A model generated the notes under the pieces. The model searched no databases, was not told where the DNA came from, and worked only from the letters and a program-made list of their open reading frames with translations. The translations under genes and the position numbers were made by a program. DNA of 64,000 nt. It comes from Gnetum montanum. Lineage: Eukaryota; Streptophyta; Gnetopsida; Gnetales; Gnetaceae. Positions 9,876 to 21,873 of this stretch are shown here, piece by piece (position 1 is the stretch's first letter; each line of letters opens with the position of its first letter). The stretch is taken from the NCBI GenBank assembly GCA_015680685.1, contig MNCI01029622.1:499859-563858 (forward strand), given 5' to 3'.

Positions 9876-10698
9876 TGATGAGTGGCGAGATGCCCCTACG
9901 TCCAACCATATGAATTACTAAGGTGTTTACACGCGATCCAATCGAATTCCATGGATCTATAGTTCTCTAGTGTACTAGTTCTTCTAAGAAGTGAAATGGG
10001 CATTGAGAATGTTTGTTGTCTTCCCAGCTACACTTGTGAAGCTCAGGGATATGGTTTAAGTATGATTGAAGTACATAATTTTTTTTATTTTATGTTTTAT
10101 AATTTTGATCGCCTACAACAAGAATAAAAGATAAAGTAATTTAATGTCTAATTCATCTACTACCTAGCTAGCCTAACATAAGTAACCACCCCACTTTCCT
10201 AGACACATCCTAAACACATATAGTGCTACTAGGCTACCAAACATTAAGTGTTGTTGGATTACCAAGTACTATATGTATGCTCAAAGTGGTTATGGTTGTG
10301 TCCATTAACAACTAAAAATCAATTGCTTAATTAAAATGTAGTAAAGTAAAGTGCATTAAAAGAAACATTAATCTATTCTCAGTGTTGCAAGATTGTCAAA
10401 AGAGTTCATTTTTATTCTCATCATACTACTGTACTCAAGTACATTAATGTTCAAACAAGGAATTGTACATACTTACACTCCTTCTGTGAGCACTTAGTAA
10501 ATATTCTAACTCTAGAGAGAATAAACTACAAGAGCTTTGCTACTCTGACTAGAAACTAAATATACTAATGCCAAATCGAGACCCCAAGTGCTATATTTGT
10601 AGGCCAATGTATACCTCCCAACATTGGATACTCGACGTCGCATGTGGGCTCTAACGTTGGATACTTGACATCGAAGTAGATGAAAACATGCTTCATCA
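9876..10698 (-). mobile_element. Element A1, 3' LTR (823 bp)
   Basis: This 823-bp LTR runs from TGATGAG to TTCATCA and pairs with 18657-19479, which is also 823 bp. By eye they are close to 88 percent identical, with mostly transition differences. The element runs on the minus strand, so this left copy is its 3' LTR. Near the right end are two tandem 21-mers 33 bases apart (from 10620 and 10653), each with TTGGATACT and a GACGTCG/GACATCG core. The TATA box seen in the partner is altered here. Confidence 0.85.
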
Positions 10699-13139
10699 TA
10701 CCCTAACAACTAAATGAAAACTCATCCTCAAGTGAAGAAGAGGAGGAACAAGTTCCTTACAAAATATTGGGTAGGTATGGGATTATTGACTAACATACAA
10801 ATTGACTCAGATGAAACAAACAGACTCTGAGTGTCCAAGTATACAAAGATACAAATTTTACAAAATTGGGTGTTCATGAGAAAAGAAGAGAATACCTTGG
10901 ATAACATTGACATCCAACACCTCTTGGTAGCTTAAGAGTGAGGGAGAAATATCCAATGATCATGAATGGTCCTCATCATGTGGTACTGTTGCATCATCCT
11001 TGGTGAAGAGAATCCTACTTCTAGTCCATGCTTTCCATTGTAATCATAACAGAATTATGAATTAGTATGCAATATGTAACATACAGCTAGTAAATGCCTT
11101 GTCTCGTCGATGGTTACACTTCCCTAGGTTGTGATTGTGGTAGATTGATTCCTTTAGTAGTGTTAGTGGGAAGGCTAACAAATAGGGTAAAATAGATAAT
11201 TGGTCCATTAAATTTGAAAAAAGTTCAACGTAAGGAAATATTTGAAGAGGGTGTAAGAATTTACAACAACAAAAAGGATGGTTCACTGAAAACTATTGTG
11301 AAGATGTGCAAAATTGGATGTCATTGATGGGGTAAACAAAAAGAATTTGATTGTAAGAGTATATAAGGGTAAAGAACTTAACTAACCCACCCAAAAGATA
11401 TGCAAGTGGGTTCTCCCCAAAGCAGGCACAGGCCTTTTATGCCCTTGCATAACTTCAAACCAAAGAGTCCATGGGCTTTGTTGATGATTAATGGTTATAG
11501 AATGTTAAGTACAAAAACCTAAAAGAAACTAAGTAAGAATTTTGACACATCAAACTAGGACATCGAACAAGAACATGAAATTGGTAGTGAGGTGAGACAT
11601 GGAAAGCATTGATAGTTGAGAAATAGTGGAATCGAGTTCTTGATTAAGATCACATGAAGTCCCTTGTGGATTTTGTGGTTAAATGACTTGATAGGATCCA
11701 TCCTTAGTCTAGACCCAAAACCAGCCACATTCAATGACTTTGCATCATCATTCTAAGACTAGTCCATCTCCTGAGACATAAGAGTGCTTCCACAAAACAA
11801 CCACTATTTCTTATTAGAGAAGAAAAGAGAAGTAGGAAGTGAGGAAGGGCCTTATTTAGAAGGGAATAGTCCCATAACTAGTGCTTGTAGCCTTTTTATT
11901 TTGTCTAAGGGGTGTGCTTTGAATTCTCATCATCTTTCTTTGAAATTGGAATAACACCATGTGAAGACATATGCATTTATTTTGTTTAAGGGGTGTGCTT
12001 TAAATTTCCATCATTTTTTTTGTTTTTTGTTTTTTGTGATAGAAACCACACCATGCAAGTACTTATTCAACTTTCTTTATTAGTCAACATGGAATTGTAA
12101 GAAGTCCATAAAAACACACATGCACCTAGGAAAATAGAAAGGCACAAAGAATACTAAATCCCCTTGAAACCACATCCTATTCAAACCTTTGAATCCTTTC
12201 CAATTTTGAAAACTACCAAAGTCACAAATTTGTTAAAGTTTTATTAATGAAAAAGGGACTACATGTTTCTAAAACAAGAAAAACCATAGAGTTTGTGGAT
12301 AGGTAGATGTTGTGGACTCATTGCCTATTGCATGAAAAAGAAACCATGTCCTAATCATTTGTAATGAAATTAAAAGCAAGAAAGTACATACCACCATCAA
12401 GTAATGCATTACTATTGTACCTAGCACTTATTAACAAAAAGTTAGAAAGTCACACAAAACAAAAAAAAAACAAAATAAAATAAAATAAAACATAAAAGAA
12501 AATGTAAAATATTTAAGAAATAGCAAACATAATAATGATGGTATAAACCAAAAATTAGAAACGATTAATAACATGAAAACAAGAAGATATAAAATGAAGA
12601 ATGCTTAAAACAAAAAGTTGTAAAACAAAAAATGTGTAAAATAAAAAAAATTTTAAAAAAAATTAGGAGCTACTTATATGGTTAGCATGGGTGGCCATCT
12701 CCCCCATGACTAAGTTAAAAGGAGGAGAATTGAAATATAGAGCATGGTTGTCCATCCAATGATGCTTTTGTTGTATTAGCTAGCTTATGCTCATGGAAAG
12801 GTTTGATTTGTTGGATGATGACTAGCTATTTCTTGTTTAGGCTCTCAAGTTTGTAGATCATCATGGCCTCAGAAGGAAAAGTTTTATAAATGATGTAAGT
12901 CCTTCCCACAATGTTTGGAACTTAGTTTATTGAGGTACATGTGTGGGGTTCCAGTAGAGATCCTTATCTCCCAATTGAAATTTGACTTTTCTAATTTTAA
13001 GGTCATGATGCTTTTTGTTATAGGCCTTATGAAACTTGTTAGATGATAGGGCTACCAATTGATTTTCTTCTAGCAGGTTGAGATTCATTAGTATTTCATT
13101 TTTGTGCTAGACTCAAGTCAAGATTGAGGTCATAGGTTT
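10699..13139 (-). mobile_element. Element A1, region between integrase and 3' LTR
   Basis: This is about 2.4 kb of A-rich sequence (very rich in aaa/aata runs at 12440-12660) with no domain I can identify. Athila-type gypsy elements keep an extra env-like or unknown frame in this position; if there was one, it has been lost. A short purine-rich stretch on the minus strand (GTTAGGGTA) directly abuts the LTR at 10699-10710 and may be the polypurine tract. Confidence 0.5.
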
Positions 13140-13910
13140 GTTGAATGTGTACAAAGCTTGGATTGAATAGAAAGTGTTGGTAATTTTTTGTACACAAGCT
13201 CATAGGGAGAGTAGCCTATAGGAAGTTTCCATGTTGGGCAGTAGGCCCAAAGGGAATCGTTGAGTTTTGTGCTCTAGTCTTTTCTATATTTGCTAATAGT
13301 TCTTGTTAGTATCTTTGTGATTTCCCTATTGGTAACCTCAGCTTTACCATTAGCTTTGGGGTGGTAGGGTGTTGTGAATTTATGTTCAACCCCCAAGTGT
13401 TGCATGAGATTTTGAAAAGTAGTGCCTATAAAGTGAGTTCCATTATCAAAAATTAATGCACATGGTATACCAAACCTATTCACAACATTTTGTTGTACAA
13501 ACCAAGCAGTAGTAGAAAATGTACAGTCACTGATGGTTGCTGCTTATACCCATTTTGTATAATAGTCAATAGTAACTATGATGTATGCCTTTCCATTTGA
13601 CATAGATGTGATGGGACCCATGAAATCAATGCCCCAAAATTTTGAAAGGTTCTAGTGGTTGAATCCATTGTTGAGGTCCCTCCATTTGAGCATTTATTCC
13701 ACCATCTCATTGGCATCGTTCACAAGAGCAAATGTAATGATGAGCATCCCTAAAGATTGTTGGCCAATAGTACCCTACCATCAGGATTTTAATGGTCATG
13801 CATCTCCCAACAGAGTGTCATCCACAAGGACCTTCATTAGTGTCTTGGAAAATGCATAGTTGATTGGCATCAGGAACACACCAACAAGTTAGGCCATCAA
13901 CGCACACCTT
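13140..13910 (-). pseudogene. Ty3/gypsy integrase (element A1)
   Basis: On the minus strand the order is a zinc-binding HHCC-like region near 13880-13700 (GYYWPTIFRDAH...CERCQ) and a core with ITIDYYTKWV (about 13560). An ORF at 13483-13274 follows, containing DNGTHFIGTTFQNL and HPKANGKAEV, which keep the second catalytic Asp and the Glu. Text resembling GMSPYQLVYGKACHLP follows at about 13220, a phrase typical of Athila/Tat integrases. Stops break the frame several times. It would insert element cDNA into host DNA. Confidence 0.8.
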
Positions 13911-14649
13911 GTAGAGGTATCTGTTGATCTCCATGAAGTGTTTTACCTAGTGAAGAAACTATTGTTTCTTCTGGTGGTCCAATCCTTATGGCATCTCTTG
14001 AGTGAGAAGATAGTTGAGAATGTCATGATACCATTTTAGCTCATTAGGTAATTATTTAGTTATAGCCCCAATAAAGAGGAGTTCATCAGGAAACATATCA
14101 AATATTGGATTTTCTTCCTCTTTGTTATCCCATCACAATCAATACAAGTGATCAACGTCCACATTCTTAGTGCCCTTTCAATCTACCATCATAAGATTAA
14201 ATTTCTGAAAGGTCACCAACCACTATATGACATGAGGGCTCACCGTTGGCTTGTTCATCAGGAAGTGGATGGCACTATGGTCCATGTGCATGAACACCTT
14301 GTATCTAAGCACATAATGTCTAAATTTTTCTAGAGCAAACATCAGTACCATCAACTCGTTCTCTATAGTAATGTAGTTTAGTTGTGCATTCACAATGCTT
14401 CAGCTAGCATAATGGATGTAGTATGGATGTTTCTTATTATCCATCTACATAAGCACAACTCCCAAGGCATAATTCAATGCATCTATCATGACATAAAATG
14501 GTTTGGACTAGTCAGGTGCCTATAGGATTGTAGTTTTTACAAGTTTCTCTTTTAGCTATTGGAATGCTTTTTCATATTCTGTGGTCCAAAAAAATGGAAC
14601 ATCTTTCTTTGTTAGCTCCACCAATGCCTTTGCGATCTTAGAGAAATTC
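13911..14649 (-). pseudogene. Ty3/gypsy RNase H (element A1)
   Basis: Minus-strand text around 14290-14130 reads VHMDHSAIHFLMNKPT then NLMMVDRKGTKNVDVDHL, matching the second half of a gypsy RNase H domain (usually VHTDHSAL...DRKGTEN..ADHLSR). The first half lies at 14640-14400. Many stops are present. It lies in normal pol order between reverse transcriptase and integrase. Confidence 0.7.
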
Positions 14650-15420
14650 TCTATGAATCATTGATAGTAGCCAGTATGTCCAAGGAATGATTGAACATCT
14701 TTGACAATTTTTGGTTGGCAAGTTATTCCTTGGATGATCCTTATTTTACCAAGGTCAATCTCAATTCCTACTTGTGATATTCTATGCCTTAATACAATGC
14801 CTTCATGGACCATTAGGTGAATTTTTTGTCGATTAAGCCACAATTTGGTTTCAAAAAATCATTTTAGCACTTACTCAAGATAGTTCAAGGCTTGCTCAAA
14901 TGTGGCTCCATAAGTGGAAAATTCATCTATGAAGACTTTGAGATGACTTCCAATTTAATGTTGAAAAATGCTCAAAACTAGGCATTGGAATGTAGTAGGA
15001 GCATTGCATAGACCAAAAGGCATTTGGTGATATGCAAAAGTCCTTCAAGTACTTATGAATGTTGTTTTGGCCTGGTCCTCTTGTGCAATTTGAATTTAGT
15101 TATAGCCGCTATAACCATTTAGAAAACTATAGTAGTAATGCTTAGATATTGTGTTCAACACCTGATCAACAAATGGCAATGAAAAATGATCCTTGAATGT
15201 TGTCATATTTAGTAGCCGGAAATCAATATAGACCAGCCACTTGCCATCTTTCTTTGGTAAAATCACAAGTGGACTAATCCACTCACTATCCACAATGGGA
15301 TAAATGAACCCTACCTAGAGGAGTTGTTCGATTTCCTCCTTGATGATCTACTTTAGTTTGGGATTCAATCACCTTTTTGGTTGTTTCTTTGGCTTCATGG
15401 CCAAATTAGTGTAGAAGCGA
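14650..15420 (-). pseudogene. Ty3/gypsy reverse transcriptase (element A1)
   Basis: The minus strand shows SEWISPLVILPKKDGKWLV (15290-15235), FRLLNMTTFKDHFSLPF, and LNGYSGYN where LDGYSGYN is expected. It then shows VFIDEFSTYG (about 14935) where VFMDDFSVFG is expected, followed by LNRQKIHLM and GHTGYYQ (14660). Two catalytic aspartates are therefore altered, one to Asn and one to Glu, so the enzyme is dead. Other stops confirm this. Confidence 0.85.
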
Positions 15421-15943
15421 TGCTAGCATATCCTATGATCAATCCCTATGAGTTCAAGATATGACCAAGAAAAAGCTCCTGATCATTTTTCAACCACATT
15501 CAATAACATATTTTTCTATTCTAGAGTAATATTTGCATTGATTATGATCAACTTTCCATTTTTTAGAAACACATATTCTATTCCAGCTAGTAGCATTTTT
15601 AGTTCATGGGGCTCTTACTTAAAATTTTTAGGAATTTCCGAATCTCCCCAATAAGTATTATCATTTGCTTTATCAAAGAGTTGGTGATGAATTTACTCTA
15701 GTTCATCCATGCCTACAACATATGAACATGTTAGGCTCTCAGTTGGTTCCATGCAAAGTGTGCTACTATTAAAATTAGTAGTTAGCCATTGGGTGCCCTC
15801 ATATTTTGTGGTTGCTGCATATAGATGCCTTTGAATTTCTAGTTCTAGTGCACACTTCTTACATGTAGAGATAGATGCTTGTTCCATGGCCTAGAGTTTC
15901 TACACACAATTACAGATGTATCACTGTACACAATGCATGGAAC

Positions 15944-16335
15944 TCACTTCTTCTGAATCTTTCCAAATGTATTTTCTTTGGATATTTCTAGGAAAAGATC
16001 TTTGATGCCCATTATTACATCAACAATGCTAATCCATGCCCTTTCCATGATGATTGGAAAATCCCCTTTGTAGTTCTCCACTTTGATCACTAGAAAATTG
16101 GCAAGATAAGACCACCCACAAATAGTAGTCACAATGTCTTCTAACACTCCTAATGGAATACTAATCGACTGGTCTACCAATTCTAATATGATATTGCTCT
16201 TCTTTAAAGGAGGTAAGTTCCACATAGTATACATCTAATGAGAGATTAGGTTGATACCAGAACCTGAGTTGAGAAGAGCTTTTAATGGTTCATTCCCAGT
16301 GATTTGCAAATAAATCAGAGGACTTCTAGGATCTA
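15944..16335 (-). pseudogene. Ty3/gypsy aspartic protease (element A1)
   Basis: The minus-strand frame (16234-15944 plus upstream text) reads LLNSGSGINLI, where the active-site triad should start with Asp. It continues with LELVDQSISIPLGVLEDI and FPIIMERAWIS, equal to the usual ILGRPFL segment. This is the retropepsin fold of Athila/Tat-type gypsy elements. The catalytic Asp reads Asn, again a G-to-A type change. Confidence 0.75.
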
Positions 16336-16619
16336 TTAACTTCCTAGGAAGGTTTCCAACATGGATTCAATAAAATATATCGTGAGTAAGCATAATAGTA
16401 TGGATCCTAGAAGATGTTTGGTTTGAAGAGTTTGATTTGAAGGGGACTCGAAGGTATTTGAGATAGAGGAAGATAAAGGAACAAGCTTGTCAATTGTAGG
16501 TGTATTTGAGGGCTAAGGTGGACTACATGGTTAGAGAAAAAATATTTTCTTTGATTGAGTATCCAAACCACTCCTTTGTATTAGTCATGGATTCAAAGCA
16601 TCGATCCTAGGCTCCTGTA

Positions 16620-18500
16620 AATGTGACACTATGGGGCAACATCCCTTAGGATGTACATACTAGCAGATGTCACATCCACCATCATCATTGGATTCACTTT
16701 TTGCAAATTCTTCTATTATAGTAATATTGCCCTTACCTTTGTGATAGGCATGTTCAACTTCTTTGTGCCTCCTACACTCATGATCACTATCTTGTTCTTT
16801 CGACTCTCTAGCAATTTTTAAGATAGCTTGAAATTTTCTATTCGTGGAGTCCCATAATTGATCAACCTTGGCCATAATTTTTAGATTGAAATTTTTGTAG
16901 TGGTGAGGTTTTCTTATTCACCACCTCATCAGATGTGGATTCTTTCTCACTATCACAAAATTGAACCTTTCTTTTGTAGATGGAAGGATTACGATAGTAC
17001 TCTTTTGCACTTTCTCTTTTTCTTAATTCACCTTCCTCTTTAGCTACTTGCTTGATTAGTCTTTATATCTAATGGATGCTTAGTTTTGATAGTTGCCTTT
17101 GGGCATAGACACCAAGGATTCTCCTTGTTTCTGATCAAAGCCTATCTACAATGTGGTGAAGTTGATCGAGTTGAGAATAATCATGGCTAGGATATTTATG
17201 CATTAAGGAGTAGTATCAGTTGATGGTGGCATCCAAGGATCCATGTGTTCCTTATTTCCATGTTTGGATCTACCTTCTCAAGTTGAATACTCTAGAGTAC
17301 ATATGATATTTATCAGTAAACAATTCAAGCATGGTACTCCATCATCTAATAGATTCTAGCTCTAAGGACTAGTACTAGTTTTTTGCTTCTTTGATGAGTG
17401 TCCATGGGAACAACTTAAGCTTTTTTCACTCAGTCTCTATGTTTTGCAAGACACATGCATTTTGAAAAACTTGGATATGGTTATGTGGATCAAAGTTATA
17501 TCCCCTTTCAAATCTAGGAATATTGTTCATGTTCAACCTTTTGATTCGGCTATCCTTCAAGTGCCTTGTTGGAATATGTACTACCTTTGTGATATTGAGC
17601 ATACTTCAAGTAGCAAGCAAAGGCTCACAAGGCCTTGATCATGGTGCCTATGATGCCCTCTATTACCCCTTCATTCATGGCAATGTACCTCTCTTGAATG
17701 TCCATACCCTTGTTCTTGCCTTTCTTGATGGTCATTTTGATCATTTTGGTCCCATTGATCATTTTGGTCACTTTCGTCATGATCTCACCTCTTGCAGTTA
17801 TGATCAGAGCTAGAAGAAGAAGAAGATGATGATGATGATGATGAAGGGGAAGAGAAAGGAGGACTATCACCATCATGGTGCCTACTACCACCTCTTCAAT
17901 GATTGTGACCATGATCACAATCTTGTTTTTTGTTTGCTTCCTTACCTTGACTTACCTCTTTGGATCCTTTGTCATTGGATCCATTCTTACTAGAACCAAG
18001 ATTGTAAATTGTGGACTACAATTTTTGGTTTTGACCTCCTCCAATGAAGTCAAAGAGAGGAATCTCACTGAATGGAAAATCCCTAGAGAAGGGTTCCCCA
18101 CCATCATTTTGGTATGGCAGGAATGGAGAATCATTAAATCCTTTTACCTTCACAAATTCATGATGTTTCTCTAATTGGAAATCCTAGAAACATTGTACCT
18201 TAGTGGGATGATAATCCTTGGCATCACTATCTTACACAACATACTCAGCATGATGTTCTTAAAGACCCATATGGATAAGTGCTTAGTGAGGCATTATAGG
18301 AACAGATCGATCGGGCAATAATGCAATGTTTCCCTCATTTTCATGCCACCATAGCTATTCATCTTGATGTAGGATGAAGGTGAAATTGGATACATACTCG
18401 TCAAGATGAGCATATAACATTTGATATTGTTGAGGCACCAATTGATTAGATCCATCAGACTTGGGTGGAGAAGCACTCCTATGAGAAGAAGATATTTTCA
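16620..18500 (-). pseudogene. Ty3/gypsy gag (element A1)
   Basis: This is minus-strand Gag remains. At about 17190-17050 the text PSHDYSQLDQLHHIVDRL and ILGVYAQRQLSKLSIH matches the better-preserved A5 gag (GHGFSKERLMYHIIDGL, LGMYAQGQLYELQTH). A zinc-finger-like CDIC-x-YVHPKGCCPI lies near 16665-16620. The histidine- and methionine-rich ORF at 17625-17918 is from the eroded N-terminal region. No single frame remains open. Confidence 0.75.
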
Positions 18501-18639
18501 ATTAGATAATGAAAAATGTAGTGTGCTTTAAAATTTATATTGTAGTAATTGTAAAATATGATATGACTCTTAGGTTCATTCCAAAAATTTGAATTATTTT
18601 CACTAAATCCTAGATAGTGCATGAAACAACTAAAAGGTC

Positions 18640-18655
18640 CCTAGGAACAGTGCCA
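18640..18655 (-). other. Primer-binding site of A1 (tRNA-Asp type, eroded)
   Basis: The plus strand reads cctaggaacagtgcca just before the right LTR. This resembles the 3' end of plant tRNA-Asp as preserved at 49628-49641 (CGGCAACGGCGCCA). Primer-binding sites are complementary to tRNA ends, so this places the 5' LTR on the right and the element on the minus strand, in agreement with the pol reading direction. Confidence 0.65.
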
Positions 18656-18656
18656 A

Positions 18657-19479
18657 TGATGAGCGTTGAGATACCCCTACTTACAACCATATGAATCACT
18701 AAGGCATTTACACATGATCTAGTTGAATTCCATGGGCCTATAGTTCTCTAGTGCACTAGTTCTTCTAGGAAGTGAAATGGGCATTGACAACATTGGTTGT
18801 CTTCCCAACTACACTTGTGAAGCTCAAGGGTATGGTTTAAGTGTAATTGAGGTACATGATTTTTCTTATTTTATGTTTTATAATTTTGATTGCCTACAAT
18901 AAGAATGAAAGGTAAAGTAATTTAAGATCTAATTCATCTACTACATGGCTAGCCTAACACAAGTAACTATCCCACTTTCCTAGACACATCCTAAACACAT
19001 ATAGTGCTACTGGGCTACCAAACGTTAAGATTGCTAGGTTACCAAGTACTATATCTATGCTTGAAGTGGTTGTAATTGTGTTCATTAACAACTAGAAATC
19101 AATTGCTAAATTGAAATGTAGTAAAGTAAAGTGCATTAAAAGAAACATTAATCTATTCTCAGTGCTACAAGGATTGTCAAAAGAGTTCATTTTTATTCTC
19201 ATCACACCACTGCGCTTAGGTACATCAATGTTCAAACAAAGAATTGTACACACTTACACTCCTTTTGTGGGCACTCAAAAAATATTCTAACTGCAGAGAG
19301 AATAAACTACAAGAGCTTTACTACTTTAACTAGAAACTGTAGAAAATGATGCCAAATCAGGAGCCTATGTGCTATATTTATAGGCAAGTGTATACCCCAT
19401 AATTTCAAATACCCGACGTTGCATTTGGGCTATGATGTTAGATATCCAATGTCAGATTAGATAAAAATATGCTTTATCA
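18657..19479 (-). mobile_element. Element A1, 5' LTR (823 bp)
   Basis: Partner of 9876-10698. It runs from TGATGAG to TTTATCA. A minus-strand TATA box (CTATAAATATAG) lies near 19371-19383. The gtagg duplication follows at 19480. The whole element A1 is 9604 bp. Confidence 0.85.
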
Positions 19480-20175
19480 GTAGGACACTGCAATAGAATG
19501 GTGTTAATGAGAGGATAAACTACACCTTACTAGACACGGTAAGATCAATGATGTTGCAAGGAAAACTCCCTATCAATTTTTAGGAAGATGCATTATTGAC
19601 TACTATCTACATCCCCAATTGTGTTACAAGTAAATAAGTACCTTCCACTTTACATGAGTTATGGACTAGTAGAAAACCAAGTCTAGATCATTTCCAACCT
19701 TGGGGTTCTACAACCTATGTATATAATATTTTCAATATATATGGAAGTTTGATCCTAGAGGTAAAAATGTATCTTTATAAGGTACCCTGATCACTCCAAG
19801 GGATATGTGTTGATTGGGGAACTATCATATGGAAGTACAATTAAGATAGAGTCAAGAGATGTTAAGTTTCTTGAGGAGGATTTTCCTTATCAAAGGGAAA
19901 TAGATAAAGATTTCACCTTTTATGAAGTGGAGGATCCTAATTTTGGTGCTACTATCAAACAAAGAGAAAATGAGGAAGAGGTTTATTAACCCCTTGGGAA
20001 TAGTGGAAGTAACTTACCCATCAATGAATCATCTTCATGAGAGGAAACCTCCCAACAACCCCAACTATGTAGGAGAAACCATGTAGTTATTCCTCATTGT
20101 CATTCTATGATTAAGGAGGAATCACTTATGATGGATCTAGATGATGATGAGCCACATATATATGATGAGGCTCTC
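19480..20175 (+). pseudogene. Ty1/copia integrase, C-terminal part (element D, resumed)
   Basis: This is the continuation of the integrase cut at 9875. It includes TLLDTVRSMM (about 19535), a PINF-EDALLTT block, VPSTLHELWTSRKPS (19640-19690), the HSKGYV-like segment at about 19795 and DVKFLEEDFPYQREI (about 19857-19902). These follow the order seen in copia integrase C-termini and the linker before reverse transcriptase. Several stops are present. Confidence 0.75.
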
Positions 20176-20935
20176 TCATTGCCTACTAGTAAGAATGGAT
20201 TAATGCTATGATGAAAGAGATGAAGTTTATGAGGACCAATTATGTTTGGGACTGTGTTGACCTTCCACTTAGGTGCAAGAAAATTGGAAACTAAGGGATC
20301 TTAAAAATTAAGCATAAGGTACATGGTTCATTCAAGAAATATAAGGAATCCCTTATAGAAAAGGGATATACCCAACAAGAGGATATAGATTTTGAAGAGA
20401 CCTTCTCAACAATAGTAAGGTTTGCTTCTATCCATCTTATTTTGGTTGTAGTTGCACATCTTTATTTGGAACTTTACAAAATGGATGTAATGGACTTTTT
20501 AATGAAGAAATTAATGAGAAAATCTATATGAAGCAGCCCCATGATTTTATAATCAATGACTAGAAGCACAAGGTCCATAGACTCTGAAGACCTCTTGATG
20601 GATTAAAACAGTCATCTAGACAATGGTACTTTCAATTCCATCAAGTTGTTACTACTAATGGATTTACAATTATTGAAGAAGATGATTGTGAGTATGTCAA
20701 ATGATCCAATAAAGATTTTATTTTCCTCTCCCAATATGTGAATGATATTCTACTAGCTAGTAATGAAAAGAATATTATTACCACAAAAAGATGGTTGCCC
20801 TCAAACATTGAAATGAATGACATGGGTGAAGATTTCATGCTTAGTGTAAGATCCTAAGAAATTGTTCAGGGAGACTTTTGGGTCTGTTACAAGAAATTTA
20901 TCTAAAAAAACTTCTTAAACAATTCAAAATGCATA
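20176..20935 (+). pseudogene. Ty1/copia reverse transcriptase (element D)
   Basis: Readable blocks are KYKESLIEKGYTQQEDIDFE (20338-20397), LYKMDVMDFLM, GLKQSSRQWYFQFHQ-like text (20600-20645), EEDDCEYV, FLSQYVNDILLASNEKN (about 20725-20775) and EMNDMGEDFML (20812-20842). The YVDD catalytic pair reads YVND, a G-to-A change. It is the normal copia order, with stops and frameshifts. Confidence 0.8.
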
Positions 20936-21530
20936 ACTATAAATCCATTGATATACCCATTACTAAAGGTGAAAATCTAAGCCTTAATTAATTCCTGATA
21001 ACTCCCAAAGCCAAGGACAAAATAAGTTATATACCATATGCTAGTGCATTTTGGAGCTTGATGTATGTAATAATGTGTACCCACCTAATGTATGCTTTGC
21101 AATAGGACTAGTGAGTCATTACTAGTTAAATCCTAGAAATGCATACTAGAAAATAGTTAAGAGGATTCTTTGTTATTTAAAGAGGACTATGGACTATGTG
21201 CTTTGTTATCAAGCATCTAATTCATGGCTCATGTGTCATAGTGATGATGATTGAGGTGGTGACCTAGATGAACACAAATTGACATTGGAATATGCTTTCT
21301 TACTAAATCATGGTGCAATATCTTGAAGCAATAAGAAGTAAACTTGTGTAGCCTTATCCACAATGGAGGTAGAGTTGATTACATGTTCAACGATACCACA
21401 AGAAGCCATTTTGTTAAGGAGAATCCTTGCAGCACTTGAAATTATTGCAAATGCATCACGACTAGTGATAGTCCATTATGATAGCATGGCATCTTTTGCA
21501 TATTCAAAGGATCCCAAGTACCATGGTAAG
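20936..21530 (+). pseudogene. Ty1/copia RNase H, N-terminal part (element D)
   Basis: Text includes CNNVYPPNVCFAIGLVSHY-like segments (about 21065-21120), VKRILCYLKRTMDYVLCYQ (about 21152-21210), then the ORF at 21363-21584. That ORF contains TMEVELITCSTIPQEAI and VIVHYDSMASFAYSKDPKYHGK up to 21530. The frame breaks off at GTAAG, where element C is inserted. It resumes at 36748. Confidence 0.8.
21526..21530. repeat. Target-site duplication of element C, left (gtaag)
   Basis: gtaag at 21526-21530 and at 36748-36752 is a perfect 5-bp duplication around element C. The copia RNase H frame continues across it (KYHGK, then KHIDIKYKF). Confidence 0.85.
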
Positions 21531-21873
21531 TGTGACATCCCATTTCCCAATGTCATGGAAAATGTCAAATATATGTTATATTAGTCATTACACACAAGAA
21601 GACAAGATATCAAATGTCAAATATATGTAACATTCAACATTATGCATAAAAGAAATAACATGAAAAATGTAGAAGAAAAAAGGAAAGAATGATTTATTGA
21701 TGCAGAATGGTGTATCTAGATCATGTTTCAAGAGTGTTCCTTGAGATTTTCTTCCTTTAGAATCTATCCCTTAGAGGAAATCTAGCATTTCCATCATGGT
21801 TAGTCCTACAACTGACTAGAAGGAATGGTTATTCATCTTCCTATCCTACTTCATCCGACTTCCATGAATCATT
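21531..21873 (-). mobile_element. Element C, 3' LTR, first piece
   Basis: It starts TGTGACATCCC and matches 36173-36500 block by block: 'tgtcaaatatatg', 'taacattcaacattatgc', the ttattgat...gaatggtgtatct block and 'ttttcttcctt'. It is interrupted at 21873 by element B and resumes at 31614. The two pieces add up to about 580 bp, against 575 bp for the intact right LTR. Confidence 0.8.

Noticed and set aside
17625-17918. Histidine- and methionine-rich 97-residue ORF
   Set aside because: It lies within the decayed gag of element A1 and reflects atgatgatg/caccatcat repeats.
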